Shown: positions 1 through 11,300 of the stretch, piece by piece | Layout: every line of letters starts with the position of its first letter | How positions within the stretch are numbered: position 1 is the first letter of the stretch | Source of the DNA: Anseranas semipalmata | Taxonomy: Eukaryota > Chordata > Aves > Anseriformes > Anseranatidae | Direction: 5' to 3' | DNA: 64,000 nucleotides | Assembly: GCA_013399115.1 (NCBI GenBank) | Contig: VXAA01002963.1 | Location: forward strand, 1,246,868-1,310,867 | Position numbers and translations under genes: made by a program | The notes under the pieces: generated by a model | What the model saw: the letters and a program-made list of their open reading frames with translations, nothing else | Database searches by the model: none | What the model was told of the DNA's origin: nothing

Positions 1-409
1 GCTCGGGAAGGACGGCATCCCGTGGGAGGGACCCCACGTGGAGCAGGGGCAGAGAGTGACCGTGAAGGAGCGGTGGAGACGCAGCGTTAGGAACTGACCG
101 CAGACCCCATTCCCCGTTCCCCTGCGCCGCTCAGGGGGAGGAGGTAGAAGAGGGTGGGTGGGGGAAGGTGTCTTTAGTTCACTTTTAGTTCTCACTATTC
201 TTGAGTGTTATCATTAGGCAAGAAATTAAATTATCTCCCTTATGCTGGGTCTGTGTTGCCTGTGACAGTAATTGGTGAGTGATCTCTCTGTCCTTCTCTC
301 AACCCATGAGCTTTTTTCATTGTATTTTCTTCCCCTTGTCCTTTTGAAGAGGGTGAGTGAGAGAGCGACGTGGTGGAGCTGCGCTACTTACCAGTGTGAA
401 ACCACCACT
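1..409 (+). mobile_element. ERVL-type LTR, 3' portion (cut by window start)
   Basis: This is the 3' part of a long terminal repeat whose 5' part lies outside the window. The first 180 bases are GC-rich with repeated short blocks around GTGGGAGGGACCCCACG, unlike the AT-rich DNA that follows. From about 225 it runs through an AATTAAATT stretch, GACAGTAATTGGTGAGTGATC and a CCCATGAGC block to a terminus near ACCACCAC. The same order of blocks occurs in the plus-strand LTR at 59148-60009 (GACAGTAACTGGGAAGTGATC, then CCACCACA), so the two are relatives. It resembles the ERVL-type LTRs abundant in Neoaves. The family name is from memory and needs a repeat-library search. It is non-coding; the small frame at 272-454 is a chance frame. 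Confidence 0.8.
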
Positions 410-2281
410 GTCATCCTACAGGAGCATCACTGCTTTCCATGCTCGCTAGTTTGATCAGAAAGGCCTTACTACCCATGTTGAATTTTTCCCATAATTTAAA
501 GGGCATTTGATGTTTTAATAAATACATCTGTATTTCACAAACACCCCAGCTTTTGACCTGTCATTATAGAGATGTAATGCAATATGGACAGAACATAGGA
601 GGCTGTAGTCTTTTCTCTGAATTACCCAGGGAGCTGGAGCGCAGCTGTTGCCTTTTACATCTCAGCCAGATCTATCTTTGTTACCAGTTCTACTAAACAA
701 TCAAGAAGTCACAATTCTTGCAGTGAATGGTAAAATATGAACTCATTCTTTTTACAGTAAGACTTTGAAAAGTCTTTAGTGTTGTACTCAACCATATGCA
801 AATGAGCTCACATGGAGATTACAGTGCCAGCAGGAGAGATAATGGGGACAGCATTGTAGGTCTTTGTGTGCTTTGGAAATTGTAACTTGACTATAATATT
901 ATACAGCCCTTAAAATGCATTAAAAGTGAATAGTCTAAGGGCAGTCAGTTACATACTCAGAAAGATTCAGCGTCTTCAAAATTATAGTGTTAGGCATGTT
1001 TATCCAAATGAGTGATCTGATGGGATAACTGGATGAAAATTCCTTAAGTGCTTTATAATGGCTGTGGCTTGCAGAGTAAATCATACACATTTTAGAGTTA
1101 AAAATAAATTGAGCTCATGTTGCTACAGAAACTACTGCTGCTGTAGTTTTGAGAGATGTGTGTCCCCCGTTATCATGCTTAAATCCAGGCATCAATAACA
1201 ACCTATAAATTATTTCTATTTTCCCAATGTAATTCTGAGTATTTTGAAGCTGCTGTATTTGGTAATTAATTTAAATATTGCAAGCCTTATTTATTTTATT
1301 TATATACATATGTATATATATATATTTTACAAAAGAAATGAAGAAATAATTACGTTTTATGGTGATGCATCCAGAAAATTTTGAAGATTAGTACTTTGAC
1401 CCTGAAATTTTCTTGTGGATCCACAGCAGGATATAGTGGTGCAGTACTCCGTTGCATGTTGTCATTTTGGAATGTGTAGCTCCAGATGAGGTACATCTGC
1501 TCCCTGCAAGGTGTTGGGAGAATTAAGAAAATCTCAGAGTCGCGACATGCAGCTGAAGGTGTGATGGAACAGCTATTGGAATAAGTTTGAAATCCTCTTG
1601 GGGACTGAATCACATGAGTGTGGATTGGTTGTATGGAGTCAGATGTTGATTCATACCTGAAATTTCTGAACCTGACTCTTCAAAAAGGAGAAGAGGCCTT
1701 GCCTGCATTTGGAAACTTGGCAGCTGGAGAAGCTTTGTTTTTGAAATAAAGCCTTTATTTCCAGACTCCACTGCCACAACTCTTTATGCATTATATCTTA
1801 TGACTCTTTAGGCGCAATATGTAGGGAAGGCTAGGAACAGGAAGCAGAACCAGATATCTCTTTCTTATAAGCTAAGGGTCTTAGTTACCTGGGTTAGGTG
1901 ATCTCTTGCATTTTCTGTCTTTCATGCAATGACTATTGTCTTCCTTTCTATAGCACAGATCTGTGCTGCAGGAAGGGGTAGGAAGTGTATTCTGCCACTT
2001 TACTAATGTAGCTCTGTTCAAACAGGAGGATATGGACCTTTAGCTGAAGGAAGATCAAATCTGTCATATCCTAAAGAAGTCCCCCTATAAACCACGGAAG
2101 TGCTTGTTAAAACTAAGCCAGCACCCTTCCTCTGCATTTTTTAAGAAAGAAGCTCTATTTTGCTTTCAGCATTAAGTATCATCACTGGCTATTACAGCTG
2201 CTCTGAGAAAATCTACTGAATGGCAGTTAGAGATCTACCTCATAGGTTTGATAACCTTAAGGATCCTTCTTGGGCTCTGAT
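410..2281. other. Single-copy AT-rich DNA, no gene seen
   Basis: I see no gene. A short (TA)n stretch lies at 1301-1327. The minus-strand frame at 1350-1613 (87 codons) has no recognisable domain and no flanking splice signals that I would trust. Confidence 0.5.
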
Positions 2282-2371
2282 ATCACAGAATCACTGAATG
2301 AGGGAGCTTCATGGGACCTCCTGTCCAAACCCCATGCTCAAGCAGGGTCACCTAGAGCAAGCTGCTCAGGC
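2282..2371 (-). mobile_element. CR1 LINE 3'-tail fragment
   Basis: This is a short minus-strand remnant of the CR1 3' untranslated end. Read on the plus strand it starts ATCACAGAATCAC, then has a GGGACCTCCTGTCCAA block and a GCTCAAGCAGGGTCACCTAGA block. The same ordered blocks occur at the 3' end of the larger minus-strand CR1 at 8446 (GAATCACAGAAG, then GCTCAAGCAGGGCCACCTATA). CR1 copies are usually 5'-truncated, so a 90-base tail-only copy is normal. No coding part remains. Confidence 0.8.
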
Positions 2372-3984
2372 ACTGTCTGTGACATGAGCAAAGGTTTACT
2401 AAAGGTGATAACAGTTCTGTGTTTGAGTAGAAACAGGACTTTTAAAATTTCACTGGAAAAAATGTCATTTCTCTGAGGAGTCATTCAGGGCTTTTGAGGA
2501 TTAAATTTTTAGCCTTAGATCTGTACTTAGGCACTGCCTCGGCATAACTTCACTTTTGGTGGATTGCTGTAGTATGTAATTTTTCAGATCAGATATAATG
2601 GATATCCAGAAGGTTAATATCTGTGGATCCCAAGGGGTATTCTGCAGGCTGATATCCTGAAAACAATTCAGCTTAATAGGGGAGGGTCCTTGAGTCTCAG
2701 TTCATCAGATGTCACAAGCCATTGAACCTGTTTCTGTAGGGGAGGATTTAGTCCCTTGAATCAGGTATGCAGACATTCTGCTATAGAAGTCTACAGTGAT
2801 GAGGACTGAAACAACTAATGAAGATGCTCTTTTGGAATATTACTATATTAAATGCCTGCCAGGGGAAAGTGGAAATGTGACTTCTGGTGGATGTTACCCT
2901 GAAGCACAGTGGAGGATTTAATGGATGTTTTTCTTCCACCCTGGGAAAAGTCCAACTCTGCTCATTTATTTTTTTTCCTGCTGTACAGATTCCTGCAATC
3001 TTAGTTCTTTGGATGCTAGCCCACTCAGCACTTCTTTTGCTTTAAAGATGTCCTGTCTTGGTGTTTACTCTGCTTTTCGACAGCACATGTTTGAAATTTA
3101 GAAAAGATTGGATAGCAGGAGCAGGAAATACAGTGATTACATAAAGTGCAAAAGCTGAAGTTCCCTGCACCTTGTAATTTGGCCATTTCCAAGGCAGTTA
3201 GATAAGAATCCCTGTAATGCAGTGTTGGACTTTTGAGTCTAGTATTATTTTTGTTAGCTGTGGTTTCACACTGTGGCACTGGTGGCAATCATTTTGCATG
3301 CTCATTTCCTGTACACATACTCACCGGAATGCAGTCAATAGGAAAAGCAGGTTAGTGAAACAGCTGTTAATTTTCTACCATGAATGAATACTCCATCCTA
3401 TTTGGTAGATTTTTTTTCCCTGCAAGTTCAATAAATATTTATGTCAGCCCTGCTGTCAAGTAGCACTCTCAGTAACAGACAGTTGCTAAATTAAGATACT
3501 TTCCTTGGCAGTAATGGAAAGCTAATAATGCAATTGCCATATGCAAGCCTTGGAGAAGATTTGCCTTATAATTATCATAAGAGGTTGAACTGCAACTCTG
3601 AGAATAATAAAACACAAGGGCAGACTGTGGTGCCACCAGGTGAGTTGAGGTAGCACTGAAAAGACATGAAGATACGAGCCTTCCTTCCTCAGTAATGTTG
3701 TTTCACAGGGGCAGCTGCAAGCGGACTTCAAGCAAGAGAGGCAGAGAGGCTGGGAGATGGTGCTGCTGACTGCGACCTGCTCACAGGACTGTTCCTCCAG
3801 CAATGTGTCCCAGAAAAGCTGGGCTGCTGTAGTCACGCTTACTTTTTAGAAGGTACCAGCACAGACTTGTGCTAGTAGACAGTAAGTGCAAGAGAACTGC
3901 TACACATTCAGCCAAACCTGTTTTTTCCCTCCTGCAATGTCTTAGGCTTTGCTGTTTTACCCTCAGTAGATTGTGCAGATGGAG
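2372..3984. other. Single-copy DNA, no gene seen
   Basis: I recognise no repeat or gene. The minus-strand frame at 3522-3836 (104 codons) is not a known protein. It overlaps a moderately GC-rich patch (about 3690-3830) that I cannot classify. Confidence 0.4.
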
Positions 3985-4345
3985 AATTAATGCTCCCTTT
4001 TGCAGCTACAACTGAAGAAAGAAATCTTGGAATCATCATTGACAGTTCTTTGAAATCATTGTCTCTGTGCAACAGCAGCTAAAAAGGCCAACAAAATGTT
4101 GGACATCAGCAGAAAGGGTATTGAGAGCAAGATAGATATCAACTTTTTGCCATGATGTGAAACTTTAGTGCACCTCCTCAATGCTGTGTGCAATTCTAGC
4201 CTCTGCATCTCAAGAAAGACGTGGTAGAGTTAGAGAAGCTACAGACATGGGCGAACAAAATGATCAAGGGGATGGGGCAATACTTTATGTAGAAAGACTG
4301 AACGAGTTGCGAGTTCCCATGATTGGGAGCAGTCTTCTCACACAT
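3985..4345 (+). mobile_element. Ancient, decayed CR1/L3-clade LINE fragment
   Basis: This is a plus-strand remnant of the C-terminal part of a CR1-type reverse transcriptase, broken by several frameshifts and stops. Read across frames it gives, in order, ERNLGIIIDSSL, KKANKMLDISRKGIESK, CCVQF followed by a stop, then KKDVVELEKLQ and ANKMIKGM. Each has a counterpart in the better-preserved CR1 at 29530-30400: [45 protein letters not shown]. Divergence is far higher than in the other two CR1 copies. It is therefore either an older CR1 subfamily or the related L3 group. The 3' boundary is unclear; similarity fades after about 4345 and may continue as untranslated sequence. Confidence 0.7.
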
Positions 4346-7300
4346 TGAGAGATCCTCCTTACACGCCAGCCTCTCTATACCCACCCTGTAAAGAGAAGTG
4401 GCTGAAGCTTCCTCCTAGGACAAGGCACCTCAAAATTTTCCTGGATTCCTGGCAAGGAATATAGTATTGGAAAAGCATGTCTTGCCTATTCTGTGAAAAT
4501 TTTGAACAGGGAGACTGTAGTAGATGTAGTAGTAGAATATAATAATGACAGCAAAGGTCAAAGGTCATTTTGTGCAGTGGTGTGGATAACATATTGTCAG
4601 ATGTGGGGAACAGCATGTAGAAGAATAGCCAGCCCTATATAAGAGCATCCTAAAAAGTACCAGAAAAGCCACTTTAAGGTCTATCAAGTGGGGGTACTCA
4701 TGAGATAACTCAGAAGGTGTTCCATGCCCTATACAGAGTCACCAGTCAAAGAACAGGGCCTTGAAAGCTCTGAACTAAATATATAGATATTACCAGTAAA
4801 AGCTTTGTTACCTTAACGGGGCTAGCGACTAAGATATCTTGAAAAAGTAAAAGTTACACAGTTAAAACGTTAGTGATACACACACACACATATATATGCA
4901 AATGTGCACCTGCTCTCAGTCACATACATACATATGTGCATACACATGTGCATACATATTAGTGCTTTCTAAGAAATAACATATGGTTTGCTGCATTTCC
5001 AAGGTTGGAGGAGTGAAGTTTAGACCATGGAAGAGGTCGTTCCATTGTTTGCATTAAAAAGTCAACACTTAACAGATAAATGTGGCAGCTGAAAGATCAC
5101 TTTCCCTCTACTGCCACACACATGCTTGAAGAAAGAGTTAATTTGTAATATCCTGTAAAATGTAGATTTTTAAATGTTACATACTGTGGATAAAAATAAA
5201 TGGTTATTTGTTGTTTCTGTATTGTTGTGGGTGCTTAGCTCTTGATTCTTTCAAGCTCTTACTACTCAAAGTAAGAAAAGAAATCCTGTCCAGTTATTTA
5301 CACTGCCAGGCTAAGCCTCAGAATAAGTCATTATAAGTTTGAAAAGGAATGAAATCCTGCCTTAGATATATGATTTGTATAGAAATATCACTTCATTTGA
5401 GGGAAACTGGACATTCAGACTTGCTTAACAGGTATTTTTTTGGATGTAAGTGCCTTGTGCTTAAGGGGAGGCTGAGTCCTGTTAGTCCCTCTGACCAGTG
5501 GAGATATAATGGCTTTTTAAAGTGAAAATAATTGAACAAGTTGTGCATCAGTACTGTTGCAAGCTGCAGTGAACACTGTACAGTATTTAATATAGTGCAT
5601 TGAACCTTGCTGAAAACCATGTACTGCAAGTCATGTGTTGTTGTGGTGCTACAGAAACAGCAGAGGTACAAGACAGAAATACCTACAGAGCCTTAGGATC
5701 CAAAATCTACTTGGACTTTGAAAAGGTTATTCACAATAAACAATACTTTCACAACAACCTGTGTGGGGTCACTGTACAAGACATTACACATTCCTAACGG
5801 CTGTGAAAGGATGACTCACCAGCTGGTGCAACTCCCTTGTGGTTGGACAAAGACAGCGCAGACATCTGGCAAGATTCAGGCAGAGTGCTGCCACCTTGAA
5901 TTGCTTGAGACCCTTCCTATGGCAGGCAGGGCCTGCAGCATTGCAGGGCACTGCAAACGAGGCCCCAACAAAGCCTGCTTCACCCCACGCATCTTCTCAG
6001 TACTCCCCATCTTTGCTGTACTTCAGCTCTTGTCTCCTTTCATAGTCCTGAGGGCTGCAGTTTTTTTCTACAGACTTTTAAAGTCACTCCACTTGACACC
6101 AGGACCCTGATATCTCCCAGGAGCAGGTGTGATCAGTGCTGTTCTGCCTTCCTGCTGAGTTCAGTGGGAGCAGGGTCTTGCTGTCCTAGGATTTACTTTG
6201 CCCTGGTCTGAGAAAGCTGCACCACAGCCAGGCTTGGGACAGGGCTTCAGCCAACCCAAATGGTGCCTTTCCCAAAACAGAAAATAATGTGGTGGCATGG
6301 TATATCCCAACCTCTACTCTTCTGTGTCCCTGAAAAAGAGAAAACAGCTTCTTAATCTATTGCAGTCTTCTCCATAAAACACACTGCTGAGGTAACTTGA
6401 AGGGCTACATTCTAGAAAGGATCCTCTTTCAATTCACAGTCTCAGAGGCGGTATGTGAAATTGCTTGTGCTATAATAAAAAAAAAGCTAAAAACAAATTG
6501 TTTCCTTTGCTGTATTCATTATGGATCCACTATTTAAAAATATGTTAAGGGACTCTTGCTGTATAAGCAATGGTTATACAGGGGTATGACGAAGAATTTG
6601 ATTCCCCACTGACAAATAGAGTTTTCTGCTCTCCTAGTTATTTTTATTTGATTTCTATTCTGTGCTAAGGTGTCTGCAAAGATGATGTTTCAGCCCAGAC
6701 AGAAAAATTCTTAGTCTGAAGAGACTGGAAATTACCGAATATACCAGGTTACCATCCATTTACTAACTAAATAACTTCTGAGGTGTGTGGGTAGAGAAGG
6801 GAGGAAGTGTGGCGGATGGACGGGGTTCATTCTGTAGCAATGAATTTCTATTTCAAGTGAAAGGAAAACAATTAACAAAATGTCTCATTAATGAATGCTT
6901 AAAGAACAGCCTGAAATTCTAAGCATTTCTGTTCCACAGCAAGAAGAGTCCAAAGACTTTGGTTAAGCTTTTCATATCCAGAATGACATTCCTCCCACGT
7001 CCTCCTACAAGCACCCTAAATTTACAGACAACTTCAAATACCTTTAAATATGAATGTTGAAGGACCTTTTTACAGACTACATCCTCTTTGCAAATTGTAG
7101 GCAAATCTGTCAGAATTTTGTCTTCTGCCAACAATGAGGATAAAATATATCTATCTATCACTCAGAAGTGCAAAAACTGCAATTCCCAGGCTTTCATTCA
7201 CAATATGCACATTCAGGAATAACAAGCTGCATGTATACATCTAGTGAATACCCCATAGAACTATTAGCCAGAGAGTAAAACCAAATTGATCTGGCTGTTA

Positions 7301-8445
7301 TCAGACTTTCAGAATTTGATCCATCAAACGTATTCTAGCTAAGATTAAAGAAAAAACAGACTTGCAAAGCCACATGTTCTTTTAGACATAAAGCAGCTTT
7401 CTTCCTGCATTTTTATATTTTAATCAGCTTCATACATTATGTTCAATCCTCCATGAAGGCAATTCAGTTCCAGAGCCAACAGCTTTATCATATTTTTTTT
7501 CACTGACTTAAAAAAGAAATCACTTCCAAGTGGTGGCAGAAGGGGACTGAAAAACTAGAACTTATTTACTTAAGATGTCCCACCATTCATGTGACCTTCC
7601 AATTATTTTAAAAGCAGCATAGGGAGCTATAACTGGGATAGTCTGTTGAGGCAGCTTTGTGTTACAGAAGATGTCATTTATGAGACTGCTTGTTTCTGTT
7701 AGCTAATGGCTACACACTACCACTGTTTAAATCCATTGCTTGGGTTTCCAAAACACAGAGCCAAATGTCTGTCAGTTACAAAGGTGTGAATCCTCGATTT
7801 TAGAACATTATTTCAAACACATCAATATGTAGTAAGCTTACTTAACGAGTATCTCTATCCTGCATGTTATCATACCTAAGTCTGCAGAAACTGACATCCG
7901 GATACATACTATCCACATACACAGAAGAGGGTTGCTAGGTGCTGGATGCTCCCATTCCCGGTGGGCAAGCACCCCTGCCCCAGTCTGGCCCCCTAGTTTC
8001 TCCTTCTGTCTTCTGACCTGATGTACCAGATATCATTTCATCACCTGGCTCAACATGCTTGGGAGATGTGTCTTGGTATGATGGCTACATGACAGCTGAC
8101 AATGTGGCAGTTTGTCTAAGAAGAAATAATTATTTCCCTAATTTATTCTGCCATTGAACATTTGTGATGTATGATAATAAAAGGAAATAAAACAATAATC
8201 TTGGAGCAGCATAGCTAAAGATATTAAACAGCATGAAAGAGAAAATAGATGAGGTATGACACTACATGAAAGCTCATGCAAAAGCAGTGTTTGATTTGCT
8301 GTACAGCTTTGCAACACAACTTCCAGATAGTCTTTAGTACCTTTACCCATGAGGTTGATTGCAGGTGGCTCCTGGTAGCCATTACAATCTCTGAACATAT
8401 AAACCAGCATTAGAGTGGTTTTGCATAAGGAAGAAACCTCCTTGC
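4346..8445. other. Single-copy DNA with a small CA/TA repeat, no gene seen
   Basis: A degenerate (CA)n/(TA)n stretch lies at 4877-4960. The block at about 5800-6250 is richer in G and C than its surroundings and holds a 130-codon plus frame (5718-6110), which I cannot relate to any family. The minus frame at 8138-8455 (105 codons) runs up to the edge of the next CR1 and is also unrecognised. Confidence 0.4.
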
Positions 8446-9365
8446 ACAGAATCACAGAAGGGTTGAAGTTGAAAGGTATCTATGAAAAAATCATCTTGTC
8501 CAACATCCCTGCTCAAGCAGGGCCACCTATAGCCGGTGTCCCAGGACCATATCCAGATGGCTTTTGAAGATTTCCCATGGTGGAGACTCCATAGCCTCTC
8601 TGGGCAACCTTTGCCAATGCTCAGTCACCTGCACAGTAAAAAAATGTTTCCTGATGTTCAGAGGGAATGTCCTGTGTTCCAGTTTGTGCCCATCGCCTCC
8701 TGTAACTGCACATCACTGAAAAGAGCCTGGCTCTGTCCTTTTTACACTCTCCCTTCAGGTATTTACAGACATTGATGAGATCTCCCTTAACCTTCTCTTC
8801 TCTGGGCTGAACAGTCCCAGCTCTCTCAGCCTTTCCTCACAGGGCAGATGCTTCAGTCCCTTCATCATCTTCATGGCCATTTGTTGGACTCTTTCCAGTA
8901 TGTTCAGGTCTCTCTTGTACTGGGGAACCCAGAACTGGACCCAGCACTCCAGGTGTGGCCTCACCAGTGCTGAATAGAGGGGAAGGATCACCTACCTCAA
9001 CCTGTTGCAACAATCCTTCTAATGCAGCCCAGGATGCCATTAGCTTTATTTGCATAAAGGGCACATTGCTGAGTCATGGTCAAGTTGGTGTCCACCAGGA
9101 CCCCAGCCTCTCTTCTGCCAGGCTGCTTTCCAGCTGGGTGGCCCCCGGTGTGTACTGGTGCCTGGGGTTGTTCCTCCCCAGGTGCAGGACTTTGCAGTTC
9201 CCTTTGAAGACCTGCACAAGATTCTTGTCAGCCCACTTCCCCAGGCTGTCCAGGTCCCTCTGGATGGCAGCACAACCCCCTGGTATGTCAGCCACTCCTC
9301 GCCATTTTCTGTCATCTGGAGACTTTCTGAGGGTACACTCTGCCCCATCATCCAGATCATTAAAC
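8446..9365 (-). mobile_element. CR1 LINE, 5'-truncated, minus strand
   Basis: This is a retrotransposon copy whose 3' end is at the left. On the minus strand it begins inside the reverse-transcriptase domain with NDLDDG and then KSPDD at 9311-9325. That is the position of the catalytic F/YADD box, here with the two aspartates kept but the preceding residues changed. It continues through [56 protein letters not shown] and [19 protein letters not shown] to the 3' untranslated tail near GAATCACAGAAG. The frame shifts several times and stops are present, so it encodes no working enzyme. The strong match of ordered blocks to the copy at 29530 makes the family call safe. It is truncated just upstream of the catalytic box, the usual 5' loss for CR1. 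Confidence 0.95.
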
Positions 9366-11102
9366 GCTTGATTCTTTTTCCTGTCTCTTACAGGTACTCT
9401 TCTGTTAATTCTGAAAGCTGACTAGGCAGTCCAGCAGCAGCAGCAGAAAAAGTTACCCACAGGGTAGCTAGCTTTATGAAAGCAAATCCAAGCTTGCTAG
9501 TAACTTGTATTAGAGAAAGGTGAAGTCTATGAATCAGACTGGCCAGACCAATTCTAGCAAAAGTTGTATTCCCAGGTAGAACACACTGCTCTTACAGATC
9601 CACTTTTTCTGAATGTTGTTGAAACCTCTTGTCTGAGACCCTTTTTTTTTTTTTCTGTGATCCTCGCTCCAGGCAGATCTGTGGTCGTTGAGCTGTCATC
9701 AACCATGTATCAACTATTCCAATGCAACAACTCATTATATTCCCCATGGTCTGTCAAAATCCTGGCAAACACCATCTTGAAAACAGCTCATATCTGCCCC
9801 TCAATTCAGGTTAAGATTTTACCTTTTTGCTTTCCCTTATAAACAGCATATTTCTGCTACTATATTGTCTGTAGGATCTTGCATTAATGTCTGTCCCAGA
9901 AAAGACACATGCTTAAGACAAAACTAGGACTTAAATCACCCATTCAGATTAATTGGATTAGGCTTTATTATATCCTATGCAACTGGATACATTCTCCTCT
10001 GTGTAACACACTGGGCATTTCTTACTGGTTAGTGGTTAGTCAGTAGAGGTATATAGATCTCTAGTCTTAGGAGATCCATACTTTTAAAAACAGAGTTCTA
10101 GATCTAGTCCTTATAGAGACAACCTATTAAAACAGTCCTTATGTAATCAGATTTATTGAAATGTACTTTTAAAATATTTTTTTAATTCCTTTAGTAATAT
10201 CCATCTGTTCAAGATCATATGAGAGTCTGTTTCTCAGACTACAGTTGTAATCACTGAATGAAAAGAGAAATCCTGGATCATTAACTCGAATACCTGTTGG
10301 CATAGGCAATAATGTCAAATAGTTCTTTTTATATGTTATAACAGTAAATGTATTTACTGCTAGAGAATCTGAGCATTATAGTTGTAGTCAAGATAAGGCT
10401 TAGAAGCATTTTACGAGGCCAAGAGTACTATGTCTAGAATTTTGTAATGCTAGTAATATTGCCTGTGCATATATNNNNTATAATCAATTCCCCTTGGAGT
10501 CAATGGTAATTTAATCCCAGGAGGTGGAGTGGTGTTGTGGGGAACTGTTAGGATTTGCCTTGGTAATAAAGACTATTTGAATGATCAAGGCTTGTGACAA
10601 TGCAGAGGTCAGAATTCAAGCTGTTATGAAAACATTCAAAAAAACGTCTGTAAGTGTGTGTTGTGGGTGTTACCGTATGAGACTATTACTACAGATATAG
10701 CTGAAATAGCTTGTATTTTTGAGGTATGATAGGAGCAATTCTAAAAGCAATATATTATTTTGAAAGGAAAAAACTTTTAACTAAAGGTACAACTTCAAAG
10801 TAGTTTAACTCTTAATTTGTCTTTGTGTCATCTATTAAATAATTCATCAAGGTTTTCTAATTGAAAATTTCTTATCATAATTGGTTTAAAATCTTGGTGA
10901 AAAATACTCTTTTTTTTTCTCCATGTCTAGAAGAAATACATTTCTTACTGGATATCAAATCCACTAAATACTTATTGCTCTAAGAAAATGACTAAGAATG
11001 ATATTTTTAGTGCTAGGAAAATGCCAAGATAGCTCAGTGCTGAGAACGGCCATTGGAGGGTGGGATGGCTGGAAAGGGTGGCTGATCTAACAGCTGCTTG
11101 CC
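9366..11102. other. Single-copy DNA with a 4-N gap, no gene seen
   Basis: I see no gene or recognised repeat. Four undetermined bases lie at 10475-10478. T-runs occur at about 9640-9655 and 10911-10918. Confidence 0.5.
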
Positions 11103-11300
11103 ATGGAGAGTTGTGGTCCTGTCCCTCCTTGCCTCATTGCTTCCTACTTTGGTCCATCCCCTGCTCAGGCAGATATTCCTCTTGCTGGTGCTCCTGCAGG
11201 CATGCTCCTGACCCTTGATGAGCTAATTCAGTTCACTAAGCTGAATGGTTGTTTTGCTGAGCTGAAACCCACTCACAAGAAAGTCAAAGGACAAGGTTGA
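11103..11300 (+). other. Short ORF with a consensus start context, unrecognised
   Basis: A 65-codon frame starts at an ATG in the context GCCATGG, which matches the vertebrate optimum, and ends at a TGA. The product is rich in Pro, Ala and Leu in its first half and basic at the C-terminus (THKKVKGQG). I recognise no domain, signal peptide or membrane helix. It lies in a patch (about 11040-11420) richer in G and C than its surroundings, which could equally be an unclassified repeat. No promoter or poly(A) signal decides the matter. A chance frame is the most likely explanation. Confidence 0.12.

Noticed and set aside
8955..9421. 138- and 123-codon plus frames
   Set aside because: They are antisense to the CR1 reverse-transcriptase remnant.
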